NCBI GenBank assembly: GCA_025617375.2
Contig: JAMYGW020000001.1
Location: forward strand, 124,001-188,000
Reading direction: 5' to 3'
Origin: Acarospora socialis
Taxonomy: Eukaryota > Ascomycota > Lecanoromycetes > Acarosporales > Acarosporaceae
DNA length: 64,000 nucleotides
Shown here: positions 23,051 through 34,539 of the stretch, in pieces
Numbering within the stretch: the first letter of the stretch is position 1
How the letters are laid out: each line of letters opens with the position of its first letter
Position numbers and translations under genes: made by a program
The notes under the pieces: generated by a model
What the model was told of the DNA's origin: nothing
The model's input: the letters and a program-made list of their open reading frames with translations, nothing else
Database searches by the model: none

Positions 23051-24328
23051 GAGGGCCGGGGTGGGCATGATTACGAGGAAAGAATGTTTATTGTTATCGT
23101 GGCACCTGGATGTCCAGTCAAGGTGAAGCTGAGTTCAGAGTATGGGAGAAGAGCCTTGGTAAAGGTAGGCATCATACTGAATGGTTTGGTTGGTGCCCAC
23201 TGTGTCTCACGGTAGATTTTCGAAATATTCAGTTTATGGTCCTTCCTTGCCCTCCCTGTACACCTGAAAGTGCTTGTAGACCTACGGAAATCACTCTGAG
23301 GATTTGTATTAGTTCTAAGTGGAGTGATGGGCAAGAAATGTATATCTGATCGCTAGCACTTGTGGCTATTTCTGGTATTACTACTTACCTTACCTATTAT
23401 CTTCGTTTCGGGAAAATCGAGGAGCTTGGTTATGCAGTCACGTGTTGTCTAATATACCTCCCACGCGCAGAGTTACGGGACGTCAGGCAGACTCATACCT
23501 AGCAAGGCGACAACCGTCAGCCAATCTGTCATGGTCTCACGGACAATTCAGCAAGCCTTACGAGCGTACCAGATCTGACTGTTCTCACCGACTCAGTAAT
23601 CTTACATGTAAGCAGACAATTCATGCTGTGGAAATGGTTAAGTTAGGTTACTTAGGTATTTCCAATCGCAAGGCTCGCCTTGCAATCTATAGCGCTGCCT
23701 GCCGTCCCGGACGCTTGCCCTGGGGTATTATCAAACCCCAAGTCTTTCGTCTAGAGATATTTCCACTCGAGTTCTCGAATTCTCTAATGCTTTCAATTTT
23801 TGTTTTCCTGCCAAAAGATCATACAGGTAACCCTGTCACTTGTCTTGGTTGGCTGCAACTCCCCGCCCTTAGCTGCAGCTCCCCCACCTTTTCAGCTTAT
23901 CGTATACCGTAGGTATAGCGTTGCATATAATTACACAGTGTAGGTGTTTTGGATGTCCGAGCCGCAGGAGCTCATCTCACCCTGATCATACTTGTACCCC
24001 ATACAGCATGGTCGGATCTTTTCCTACTTACCTTACCATCGCACCTCAATCACTTTTGCGTTTTGATGTGCGCAACGTCGGCCAGGTACAAGCCTGTGAT
24101 TTTGATACTGTGTGCCCGATTCCTACCATATTACCCCACGTAATTTGACGACACATTTACATACTCTCCCAAGGCTATCGCCTATAGCTGTCAGCCTTTC
24201 CGACTAGTCACCTACTCGGACGAGTCATTACTGGCCCATCTCTTGACTGATCCACCGGGGCTTTCTTCGTCGAATGAGGCTTCTCATCAGAAAGCGAACG
24301 TCCTTTGGCATACAACTCTTCTACAACG
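23051..24328. other. Intergenic, motif-rich
   Basis: 1.3 kb without a recognised gene. ACTTACCTTACC (23388), AAGTTAGGTTACTTAGG (23640), CGTAGGTATAG (23909) and CTTACCTTACC (24026) belong to the dispersed intergenic motif family. Short ORFs show no family resemblance. Confidence 0.4.
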
Positions 24329-27300
24329 ATGTCGTTTGGTTGGGCCGGCGGTGACCTGCTCGCCGCGACAAGGCTGGCATGGGATCTTTACCACAACTGT
24401 TACCTCGTCGCGCGCGACGCTCCAGAGGAGTTCCGACAGCTCGTCAACGAGCTCGCCTCCCTTCAGGGCGTTCTCAGGACTCTGCGGGATGATGTGAACT
24501 CGGACAAGTCGTTCCTGGTTCGGATCGGCGACGCGCGGAAGCAAACCCTTGAGCGGTGTATAACCGGCTGCTATGAGACGTTACAGAGACTCAACGACTT
24601 GGTGGTCAAGTACCGCAAGCTCGGGATTGGCGACGGCTTGCAATTTTGGCGCAAGATAAAATGGGTTTATCAACAGACGGAGGTGGCAGATCTCAAGGCG
24701 AAGGTGATGGTACATACGTGCAATCTGAGCTTGTGCATGAGCGCCATCGGAAAGTACGTGCCCTTGTCTCCAAGAGCGGGCTTCGATCAAACCGCTTACG
24801 GTTTGATATCACAGTTCCTCCTTAGCCCGAATAGAGACCCAGTTGATAAAGGCGCTTGAGCGACAAGAAGCTTCGGATGCGGCGGGCGAACTGTCTGATG
24901 ATACAACTAGCCCACTCACAAGATCCAGAACGACCCCGGCTGAGCCTCATGAGCCCACTGAAGCCAATGGCCTTGGGCTGCGGGGCATGGGCATACAAAG
25001 ACAATTCACCGACCTTACCCTAGTAGATCGAACAGCTTCGCCGGAATCGACGCCGTCAATGAGCGAAGAAGATGCTTCAGACCTTAGTGTTACGGGAAGG
25101 TCGACGGCTGTGTCGCCGAGGAGAGCGTCTGGGCCAAATGGCAAGTCCCGACAAAGTGCTTCGAACACAACCGACTCGAGACCTTTCCCGCCTAGTTACA
25201 AAGTCTCCGAACCTGAAATTGGAACAATGAAGCCGAAACTGAATGACAGTTCGCCTATAATGAACGGGGAGCCTAGTGTGAAGGGCGGCAACGCGCCGAA
25301 CGTCCTCGAAGTTGTTGCGGAAGCTATGAAGGAATTGTCAAAGATCAGACAGCGAGAACAATCGCAGAGACCGCTAAGGATCGTTCCTCAAGATCCGGTC
25401 CACAGACCTGATGATTCGCTGAGGCAAAACTTTCAAGAGCTGGTAAACGACGAACTCAAAGTACGGAGGTTGAACGCTAGAGATTGGCTCAGGGTTGCGA
25501 CGTGGTGGCTTCTAAAGGTCAAAGGTACCGTTAGACTTTGCGGTTCAAGCGTGCTGACGTACCGGATGTAGGCCAGAAATAGTATGGAAGTTCACGAGAA
25601 GCCTGAAATGGCCAATCTTCGCGGCAGCTTCAGCCGCTCGTCTGATTCGAGATCACCCTCGAATCAAGCTTATGTCGACCTCTTGAAGGCGTCGTGGATT
25701 CTCTACGAAGTTATCTTGAAAGATGAAAACCTGACTTTGTTGCTGACTGACGAGAACCGGAAACTCTTCTATAACCTGTCCGACGTGAGCATATTCGCCC
25801 ATGCGTCTTATCAGATCCGAACTGAGAACGGTGTAGGGCATTAACGAAGACTTCGCCTCTTTTCGTCCTGTTGACATACCGGACAAGAATACGCTATACC
25901 GCCAAAATCTCAACATATGGGAACTCTTACAACCCGAAGAGGAGAGCTTTGAGGACGATGTCTTCTCGATAGGCCTGGACAATGGGCGGTGGGTGACAGT
26001 AGAACAAGAAGACGCCGGCGAAGAGGGTGAAACAGTTCTCTTTCGTACTTTCGTCAATGCGGAGATTGGTGGGAAAAGATACAGGATGAAATCCAAAGGT
26101 GCTCCGTATCTGTTGTTACTGTCAACCAAGGAGGGGGAGAGCGAGCCGAGAGTCACCATCTGCAACCAGAGTGGGACGCTCGGATTATCAAGAGAGTGTA
26201 AGCAACCGCCTCTAATCTTCCCAAGAATGAACTTTAATTTGTACACAGTCACACTCGAGGATCTTAGACCTCCTGTATTATCTGCGAGTTCTGTGTCGAC
26301 TTCAGCGCAGTCTATGGGTCTCGAAATGGCTGGTAACGAGGCTCTGCCGCTGAATTTTGGCAGGATGAGCGTATCCGTTGCGTTCACCAGTGATATTGGT
26401 ATGTCTACCTGGTTGGCAAGTCGGAGTACACCTACTGACGTGTCTTTGGAAGACTTCAATCGCTTCATGTACATTCCAGAGAGATATTTTAGTGCCGTCA
26501 AAAAACGAGAGCCTCGACAGCTGGAAAGGGCGACGGAGACGTTGCTATTCAGAAGGTGAGTCTCGTAGGGATGCTTGTTGTACCGCGCATTGCTCACATC
26601 TCCAGTTCTGTCGAGGTCTTTGAGCAACTGAAAGCATCGACGATGAAACCGTTGAGTCCCAGGCAACTATCGCAGTCCTGCGATCTTCGTGTACTGGAGA
26701 CCACTGGTCGAGAGGGTTGGCGAACAACTCGTCGCCTGGTAGTCAGCTCTTCTGCTGGTGAACGGACACCATGGTGTACCGACTTCTGTCAGTGCCCTAG
26801 CTTCCATGTATCTTACTTAATTATACTTACAATAGTTAGTTTTACCCTTGAGCCGAGTTCAACTACGCCGAGATGGGATCTCTCGCCAGATTTTGGCCAA
26901 ATGGTCCAACTGCCAACATGAGACCCTAGGCAAATCTGACGGCAACTACAATAAAATCTACAGCTACTATTACGACGACAGCAATCCTAACATTGCTGTC
27001 AGTTTACAGTTCCGTACACAAGCCGATGCCACCGACTTTGAGAACACGATCTTACAGCTTAACCTCCCTGCGGCCTTCAAATGGAGCACCGGTCTAGATT
27101 CACGTTTCGTGTATAATGTCTCTGATACGGAGCCCGAACCCAAAAACTACAAGGCTTTGATGGTAACTCACACGCGGCTTTCATGGAAGTATTCCGAGCT
27201 CTACTACATGTACCGCGATACCGACTACCAATACAACCACGCCAATCTTCACGTCCGATTTCCCCAAGTCTATTACACTGACTACATTTCGACGCACGTC

Positions 27301-28062
27301 GACAAGCTTTTTGAACCACGACCGAACCAGCTACCGGAGTTCTCCCACTGCGTTAAGAAGGTCGGTAACCTATCCCTTGCCTTCGACAACTCAGATGTCG
27401 CCCAGGCGTTTATGAAGTCCCTCACCAACGGTCACGACCTTGTCTTCTCTCGTCGAGCCCATTGGATAACAACCAAGCCACCCTCCCGCTTTGGTAGTCA
27501 AAAATCGAACAAAGGTGCCGCAGAAGTTCAGCTCTGGCGCAAGAGCAGCACAGCCACCGGCACAAGCACCAAAGGAACAACCAGCACACGCCTCGTATCC
27601 CGCTGGGACGACCACGTTGAAGACAAGTGGATGACAATGGCAATTTCACCCACATCCACATCTAACGGCGCCCACAACGCCAGAGACAGCAACCGTGCAG
27701 TGTTGCCCCGTGCCGAATACAGTCGCGGCAGGTGGATTGATATGGCGAATCTGTTAGCAAGGAATCCAAGGGTCGCGGCCGACGCCAAGAAGACCGGACC
27801 TGTTACTATTGCTTTTGAGACTGTTCGAGGCGAGTATTTCACCTCTTTAATCCTTTGCCTTCCTTGCCCACCCTCTCTGATTCCAATGTTTTATGGCATC
27901 GGGCGGATACGATACGACCGTCTAGAGAGTAAAGAGTAGTGCTAACAGACATGGGTGTCCACAGACAGAGAAGAGTTTGCGGCAGCGCTCGACGGAACTT
28001 CATCTCCCAAGATGAAGAACGCTGTCGGTGATTTACTCGGACCACTAGGACAACCTTACTAG
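24329..28062 (+). CDS. Large fungal protein with helical N-terminal signalling-type domain, function unknown
   Basis: Seven exons (24329-24753, 24815-25517, 25572-25784, 25837-26555, 26606-26787, 26840-27829, 27965-28062), 1109 residues. The first ~150 residues (MSFGWAGGDLLAATRLAWDL, EFRQLVNELASLQGVLRTL, a long helix to LSLCMSAIGNSSLARIE) match the fungal N-terminal domain found on STAND and related proteins. Residues 160-300 are Ser/Pro-rich linker. Residues ~350-560 hold the conserved blocks LLKASWILYEVILKDENL, LTDENRKLFYNLSDGINEDF and FRPVDIPDK. The remainder includes beta-rich blocks (KIYSYYYDDSNPNIAVSLQF, VTIAFETVRDREEF) of a kind seen in fungal proteins of unknown function. Intron 2 has an unusual GTCAAA donor and intron 6 a GC donor. 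It follows the HeLo fusion gene in the same direction. Confidence 0.75.
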
Positions 28063-31000
28063 CCATTGCGCTTCAAGTTCATCATTCTCCATTTCTCTAC
28101 AGTTCAGATCCTACTCTGACAACAACTAATCGTAGCTTTCAGCCGCCAAGTAACAAGGAGCAAGACTACTAATTGGTGACGGTACACTTTAGTCAAGGGG
28201 GTTTAATTTTCCTATCTTGCCTTCCTCGCTTTAAGTCCATACTGTTCAATCTCTTATCCTTAGAACGGATAAAGGTCACACCCGAGCTTTCTATAATTTT
28301 GTATCTTCTTGGGGCTCTCACCCTTGTCTTTCGCATTTCGGTCTGGAATCAGAAAGGGGTAGGTTGTTAATCTACTTGGACGGTACTTTGTGTATCGTAT
28401 ATGTTGGGGCTGCACTGGACTTGGAGCAAAAGCGATTATACCAGGCTTCTGACGTTGGTCTGGAGTTGAAGGGCTTTGACTGTGGAGGCGGTCGTCGGAG
28501 CCTGGGCGATGCGTTTTGTGTCCTTGTTGGCTTGCTGGTCATTTTTGATGATGCTTATCTATGTATTGTCTCTTTTCAGGAGCGGGGTGTCTTGACTGCA
28601 CAATCTATGCTCGATTGACGCATGCAACTGTATTCGAGACCGAATTCAGTCGTTTTCAGCTTCGTGACTGTCGTGACTGAATCAAGTCGTCCGCACTTCA
28701 TCCTGGGCAGTCTTCTCAAAGGATGTGCGTAAGTTTCCTCTAAGCAATATAAAAACGGTCAATTGATCCTCTGCTTACCCGAAGTCGAACGTCACCTTCC
28801 CATACCGTTAACCGGCCCTCCCCGAAACCCAGCACACCTAACAAACATACTGCGTCCGACAGTTAAACAGCGCCACCGATTGCGTCAGACGGTCCCGGAC
28901 AGAGCAACCTCCTCCTCAGCCTCCCTCCCTCCGCGCGCAATAACACCTTGGCCCACGCTCCCTCGTGCGGAAGGCAGTGAGGTTACTCAAGCTAAGAGAG
29001 ACAAACCTCTGCAACTTCTGCCTCCATCGAAGCGACGCCGGTCGAGCCACCTCAGAATCAGATCCAGATTATCATCAACGCCGATAGTGCGCCATGTATG
29101 TCAACCCACACGTCTTGGCCGCATCATACTATAGAGCTAACCCATATCAACCTAGTCGATATGCCTTACTCTGATGAGACTCAGCTGTCTAACTTTGCAC
29201 CCCTCACAACTCAGAATACCCCCAGAGACAGCAAGATCACGCAGGTCATGAGGCGGATGTCTGAGCCAATTCTCCCCTTTGCAGCAACACCTCATTCTAT
29301 TGACTCCGGTGAAGATGTTGTCCATGCAGGACACCATGCAACATTCATTAAAACTCAAAGATGTTCCGGTACCATGTCCATCCTACTGACCAAAACACGA
29401 TTGAGGAGTGTCTGGCCACAGGGACAAAAAGACAAACTGATGTACCTGAACCTAAGTTTCAAAAGAAAGTCAGATCAGTGTACGACAGCAACCCTGACTC
29501 CATGCATTGATTGAGACATTCAACCCACTCATCTCACACTCAGCAGCGCAGCATGTCCCCAGAGTTTCTGTGAAAAGACTACACCTCATTGAGGGAGACA
29601 CACTCATCAATACTTCCAGTCTTCATGTCGGAGCCTTTATATCTATTCTCCTCACTGTTAGCATCATCACGCATCAATAATGCTAATGATATCTCATCAT
29701 TATCTAATACAAGCAAGTATACAACCATCGTCCTCAAGTCTGTCCACTGTTTTTGATCTGTCAATTAGGACGAGTCTATCGACACTCATGCACACTCATC
29801 AACTCTACTGACACAGCCTACAATCAGAGCTTTCAAGGTGCCGGTGAGCATCTCAGCCTGCATGCACTGCAAAGAGGGAAGATGATCGATGACAGCATCA
29901 TCAACGGAGTTCTGGGTCTTGAAGACACCAGTGGGTGTGTCGTTGTCGACTTATTGACATTAGCCTCGGACTAGAAGGCGGTCAGCGTCGTGATCGCCGG
30001 CGGCTGCTGGATACTCAGCCACGTGTCTTGGTTGCCCTGGACATGGTAGTTTGGCAAGCCGTCGGGGGCTTAGCGTGGAAGCAGAGGGCCGTGACAGGTG
30101 GGATTCCACTGTGCAGGCGCGGTTGTTAGCTTCGTGGTTGTTGGCTTGAAGGGATGAGGGGGGCGTCGTGTCTTCAGGGCGGGGTGAGTGTACTGTGATT
30201 ACGCCTGGTAGGAGAGGGGCCGCGGGAGTGCTTGCCGCAAGGGCGCAGAGGAAGAAAAACAGTAGTACTGAGAAAGGAAGAGTGACTACGGACGGGCTGG
30301 CTGTTGATCTAAGCATGCTGAGGTATGTGAGCAGAACTGGGGAGCGAGTATCCCCTATCGAGATGCAAGGAACGATTTAGCTTGTCCTCACCTTCGGGTG
30401 AAGAGATTGAGAAGGCCCTCGGGGATTTCCCTCAATTAGTAAGGACTTGACTAAAGCTAATCGTTAGCTACTTAAGGACAACCTCCATCCTGCAGAATCG
30501 AACTAGATCTGTGGCGCCGACCCGATTACTCTTGCGATGCTTGTCTCATTCGCTGTATAAAAGGCCGACGTGTACGATTGCGGTAATTTAACGGATGTGT
30601 GCGCGACGTCCGGTGCTTCCGACCAGAATGGATGAGCTTCAAGAAGGGTCTCAAAGAAGCAACGACCGAGACTTGGATAGACACACATGCCGCTGTAGAG
30701 GTGGGTAGTCACTTGTGGATGTGAGTATGGGACTCTTTGTAGACTCTTGGCCTGTTCACTCCCTGCGAAGCTCATGTACATTGAAATGTCTAGTGCCACT
30801 GGGTTCCCTACTGAAAATCCAGGCTCTTTTTTGAGTCAAGTTGGTTCGCAACATGTTTCCGAATCTGCAAACTGCGCCTCAAGTCTTGACCTAAAGCGTC
30901 CTCTACCTCCATTATCGGCTTTGAGGCAGGACACGTCGAGGTCTCGTGTTGCTTATTGTGTGTGGACTCCGTCATATGCGTTCCGCCAACGGGTAGAGTC

Positions 31001-31224
31001 TAGGCCATTACAACCGGCACTACTTGCTCTCTGTTTTAGCTGACTGGCGAGAGGTCCAGTGTGGTTGTTGTTGTTCACCGCCGGTGAATCGGCCTTATCG
31101 ATTTCCTGTCGGAGATGCAGATGTCGTTTTCGTGGCGTTTCGGGTAACGAATCAAACCTTCCAAACTTGAGTCTATAGCTCCGAACTGAACAGGAGTCAT
31201 GTGTGACTATCACTTCCTACCACG
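28063..31224. other. Gene-poor region, 3.2 kb
   Basis: No recognised gene. Weak plus-strand ORFs at 28763-29134 and 29098-29514 could be joined by a short intron (GTATGT donor near 29096, CTAG acceptor near 29156), but the predicted protein resembles nothing known to me. A signal-peptide-like minus ORF (29960-30316) is listed separately. Sequence near 28150-28620 is T/G-rich. Confidence 0.4.
29960..30316 (-). CDS. Possible small secreted protein (weak)
   Basis: Minus-strand ORF of 118 residues. It starts MLRSTASPSVV, then a strongly hydrophobic run (LPFSVLLFFFLCALAA) and a small-residue site before TPAAPLLPG, a good match to a secretion signal with cleavage near residue 30. The rest is Pro/Ser/His/Arg-rich with only two cysteines (RACTV, PCPGQ). 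No family is recognised, and the C-terminal half may be wrong if there is an unseen intron. It stands alone in gene-poor sequence, which is common for secreted effectors but is not proof. Confidence 0.35.
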   Translation of the reverse strand: MLRSTASPSVVTLPFSVLLFFFLCALAASTPAAPLLPGVITVHSPRPEDTTPPSSLQANNHEANNRACTVESHLSRPSASTLSPRRLAKLPCPGQPRHVAEYPAAAGDHDADRLLVRG

Positions 31225-32462
31225 TCAACACTGAAAAGCCACCCCTTCCCGCTTCGCCATATTCGTGCCCCCGCCAGCGAACCCCGTCCCTTCACTACTT
31301 ATCTCCACCAACCCAGGCCTAATCCTCTCTTTCTCCTCTTTCCCATCTTTCACCTCTTTCCCATCTTTCACCTCTTTACTGATCTTCCTGTCTGTGAGGT
31401 CAGTGTCGCAAACATAACACTGGATCCGTCCATGGCGCGCGTCCAGATTATGCGGATCTGGGTCTTTGTGCGGTGTCATGAACTTGTCGACGCAAGGTTT
31501 ACAGATGACGTGGCCGCAGGGCTTCGTTAGCATTGCTTTGAGTCCGTTGCTGAGGCCCTTCTTGCAGCTAGGGCAGATTCGAACCTGCTCCGATGATTTT
31601 TCCTCCTTCTCTTCCGTGAAGTTGACAGTTACCAGAGTTTTCAGTGAGTAGTTGTGAGGCGACTTCTCTGCGGATGCCGGACAGACTGGGTTGAGCTTGA
31701 GGGCTTTTACGGGTTTGTGTAGAGTGGTATTGCCGTTCGAGGAAGGTGTAAGGGATGGAACCCAGAATGAAGGTAGCTGTGATTTTGAAGCCTCTGTCTG
31801 ACGTAAGGTCAATCATTGAGGCCACGATCATGTTCCACCCCGAAACCAGAATGGAAACCATTACCTTCTCGTCCTCCAAAGCTTTCCGCGCCTTGCCTCT
31901 CTCTGCCCTCGCTATCCTCAACAACTCATCCTCATCCAGCTCAAACTTTCTCTTCTTTCCCCTCACCACCCCCGTACCCTCCTCTTCTTCCTCCACGAAA
32001 ACCTTCCCATTCTCCCGTCCAACAACTTTCCGACCCTTTCCCACCATAACCTCCAACCCCATCTGCACCCTCTCGAACTCCTCAACCGCCCTATTCCTCG
32101 CTTCTTCGTCCGCCCTACCTTCCTCATCCGCCTCTTCCAACTTCTTCCTCTCGGCCTCCTTCTCTAATCTCTTGATCTCCTTCCTCTGCGCGAGGAGATT
32201 GCTTACGGCGCATTCTCGGCAAAAGATGTCGCCGTTGCTCGCGCAAGCTACGGGCGAACGAGCAGGAAGGAGACAGAGACGGCATGATGCGAACGGCAGG
32301 AATGAGTCACGGGAGAGTCGTGTCGACTGCGAACCCCAGGTTGATTTGAGGAGGGAGCGCTCGTGCGAGGTGAAGAAGGCGAGGGAAGTGTTACGTTTGC
32401 CTGTGTCAAAGTCAGTAAGTTCTAGGCTTGGTACGCAGTGAGGTGGATTTACTATGAGACAT
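31225..32462 (-). CDS. NOSIP-type RING ubiquitin ligase
   Basis: Minus strand, three exons (32462-32453, 32400-31865, 31797-31225), 372 residues. The first exon is only 10 bases and gives MSHS; joined to exon 2 it yields [19 protein letters not shown], the conserved NOSIP start. The N-terminal variant RING/U-box follows ([32 protein letters not shown]) and a charged coiled coil (residues ~95-180). A second C-terminal RING has [22 protein letters not shown] and [15 protein letters not shown] proteins are nuclear/cytoplasmic E3 ligases; fungal members associate with splicing complexes in proteomics. A tandem KEVKDG repeat sits near the C-terminus, encoded by an 18-base unit. The gene is divergent from tafazzin (269 bp between starts). 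Confidence 0.9.
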
Positions 32463-32731
32463 TATGCGGTTTCTTTAAGGATTATCAGCTGCGGAATCAT
32501 TGAGCAAACTTGGGTCGTACTGGAATCGAAGACACGCTAGGGCAGGAGCATTCGGAGGCCGGCGATATGAAAGGCCGTCGATGGTCCGGCCGGTCCCTGC
32601 ATTAGTTACGTTCCTTACTTTCTTGTTTGCTTCAAGAAAGAATTCTTGCGACGAGGTTCTACCCAGTTCTCATATAAAACGCTCGTCTCCTGCAAACTCG
32701 CCATGATCGCTCGATAGCATCTGAATATGCA
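32463..32731. promoter_or_regulatory. Divergent promoter region of NOSIP and tafazzin genes
   Basis: Only 269 bases separate the two start codons, so both promoters must share this space. A CATATAAAACG stretch near 32671-32681 is a possible TATA element for the tafazzin gene. Nothing else was recognised. Confidence 0.45.
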
Positions 32732-34078
32732 ATGGCAGCCGCCAATCAACCCACGTCGCCCAGTCTACCATGGCGAGTCGGCTCAGTCATGGCCATGGCC
32801 TTCTCAGGCTCGATTGCACGCGCCTTTCTATTCGGCTTAAACAGAACGCAGGTCCATGGTCTGGACAACTTTCTAGAAGTTCTAGATGGAAGAGCAGATA
32901 TAGACGGAAGGGAGAGAGGTCTCGTTACCGGTAGCGTCGTACCACCCCGAACATACTCAAGTCGCAGTCACTAACACCCTCCTCAGTGTCGAACCACGTC
33001 GCCGTGTACGTACGTACCACTGTCCTTGGCTGTCTCGTCTCCCTACAGCATCTTAGCCGGGTGGACTTACTGATGACTGTTCTACACAGAATCGATGACC
33101 CATTGATATGGGGCACGCTTCCGTTCCGCTTTAATTTCAACCCTAGCAACCACCGGTGGTCGCTAGGCAGTTACGATATTTGCTTCACCAACAAGTATGA
33201 TATTGTGGCCACTCCTCTCAACCCTTGCCTTATACTAAGCGATTCCCAGATTCCGATCCACATTCTTCGCCCTAGGCCAGGTTCTTCCAACCCACCGCCT
33301 CGCGCATTCCCCCCACGGCGGCCTCTTCCAACCCACCATGACGCAAGCCGTCCGCCTCCTCTGCGCCCCACCTTTCCCTCAAACAGCATCTCCACCACCA
33401 CACGCAGACCCCTCCCCCGCATCCCCCGACCTCACCGACCCCTTCTCCTCCCCACACCTAACCTACTCCACCAACGGCCTCGACACCTTCCCCGCCCCCG
33501 CCGCCTATCCCTCCCGCCGCTACAGCTGGATCCACATCTTTGCCGAAGGCAAAGTCCACCAGCGCGCAGACCGCTCAATGCGCTACTTCAAATGGGGCGT
33601 CGCGCGGTTGATCCTCGAACCCAACGTCTGTCCGGACGTCATACCGATGTGGATCGAAGGGAACGAGCTCGTGATGCACGAGTCGCGACAATGGCCTCGC
33701 TTCATACCAAGAGCAGGAAAGGACATCAGCGTCACTTTTGGCGCGAAGGTTGACATGGAGTCTGTGTTCGGTGACCTACGAGCTAGGTGGCAACGTTTGC
33801 GGGATAAAGATGCTGCGGAGAACAAGGGCGGAGGCGAGAGTGAGAGAGGAAGGGAGAGAGAAGTGGGCGAGTTGAGTGAGAGGTTGATGTACGGTTCTGA
33901 AGCGGTGGAGTTGAGGGAAGAGTGTACGAGGCGGGTTAGAGGGGAGGTGTTAAAGCTGAGAAGGTCGAGGGGTCTGCCGGATGAGGATCCGAAGGAGGGG
34001 TTGGTGGAGACTTGGGCGGAAGAGGGTGGGAAGAGGGAAGGGAGGATGAAGGATGGGAGCTGGGTGCGGGATACGTAA
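32732..34078 (+). CDS. TAZ1: Tafazzin-like lysophospholipid acyltransferase
   Basis: Four exons (32732-32930, 32987-33005, 33090-33194, 33250-34078), 383 residues. Spliced sequence reads LVTVSNHVAVIDDPLIWG, giving the catalytic HX4D motif (His70, Asp75), then WSLGSYDICFTNKFRSTFFA and LGQVLPTHRLAHSPHGGLFQ, the hallmark tafazzin block. Later YSWIHIFAEGKVHQ and RYFKWGVARLILEP follow, then a charged C-terminal tail. Tafazzin remodels cardiolipin acyl chains on mitochondrial membranes. The 19-base second exon carries the catalytic His and the following exon the Asp, so correct splicing is essential. A Pro/Ser-rich stretch of about 45 residues after LLCAPPFP is an insertion relative to the core. 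The long tail after residue 300 is also fungal-type. Confidence 0.93.
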
Positions 34079-34539
34079 GGGTTGTGCTGCGTGGGAAGGG
34101 TGGTTTAGCGGGGTTATGGTACGGTAATATCGTACGGTGGTTCGGATAGATAGCGTCATGGCTTGAAGGATATCCATGGATTTTAGACGCACACGCGTCG
34201 CTCAGCCCTAAGAATACCTAGGTTACCCTCACTTCACTATGATTACAGACTAACGATAGCCAGAAAACGTATCCGCATCCCTCTTGTTATCACCCTTGGC
34301 TCTACGTCAGATCTCAGTCTCTTCAAACGGAAACATCAACAATCAACTCATAAAAACCACTTGAATCTAACTGTTAACCTTCATCGTACCCAAGAGACAA
34401 TCTGGAGTACATAAACCTCTAATCTCCGAATTCCATGTCAAAACCTCACGCACACCCTCACTACCCCAGAACCACAAAACGCCAAGCCCTAGAGCAAAAC
34501 ACCCAATCGCCCCTTTCCCCTACCACCCACGCAACCCAC
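34079..34539. other. Intergenic, convergent 3' ends
   Basis: Between the 3' ends of the tafazzin and annexin genes. Nothing gene-like is seen; the region just before 34540 is C/A-rich, probably annexin 3' untranslated sequence. Confidence 0.4.

Noticed and set aside
25653-26666. 337-codon open frame on the minus strand
   Set aside because: It is antisense to the seven-exon plus-strand gene, runs across two of its introns, and shows no family resemblance, whereas the plus strand carries conserved blocks.
28763-29514. Possible two-exon gene in the 28-31 kb region
   Set aside because: A GT-AG intron can be drawn between the frames but the product has no family match, so it was only mentioned in the region note.
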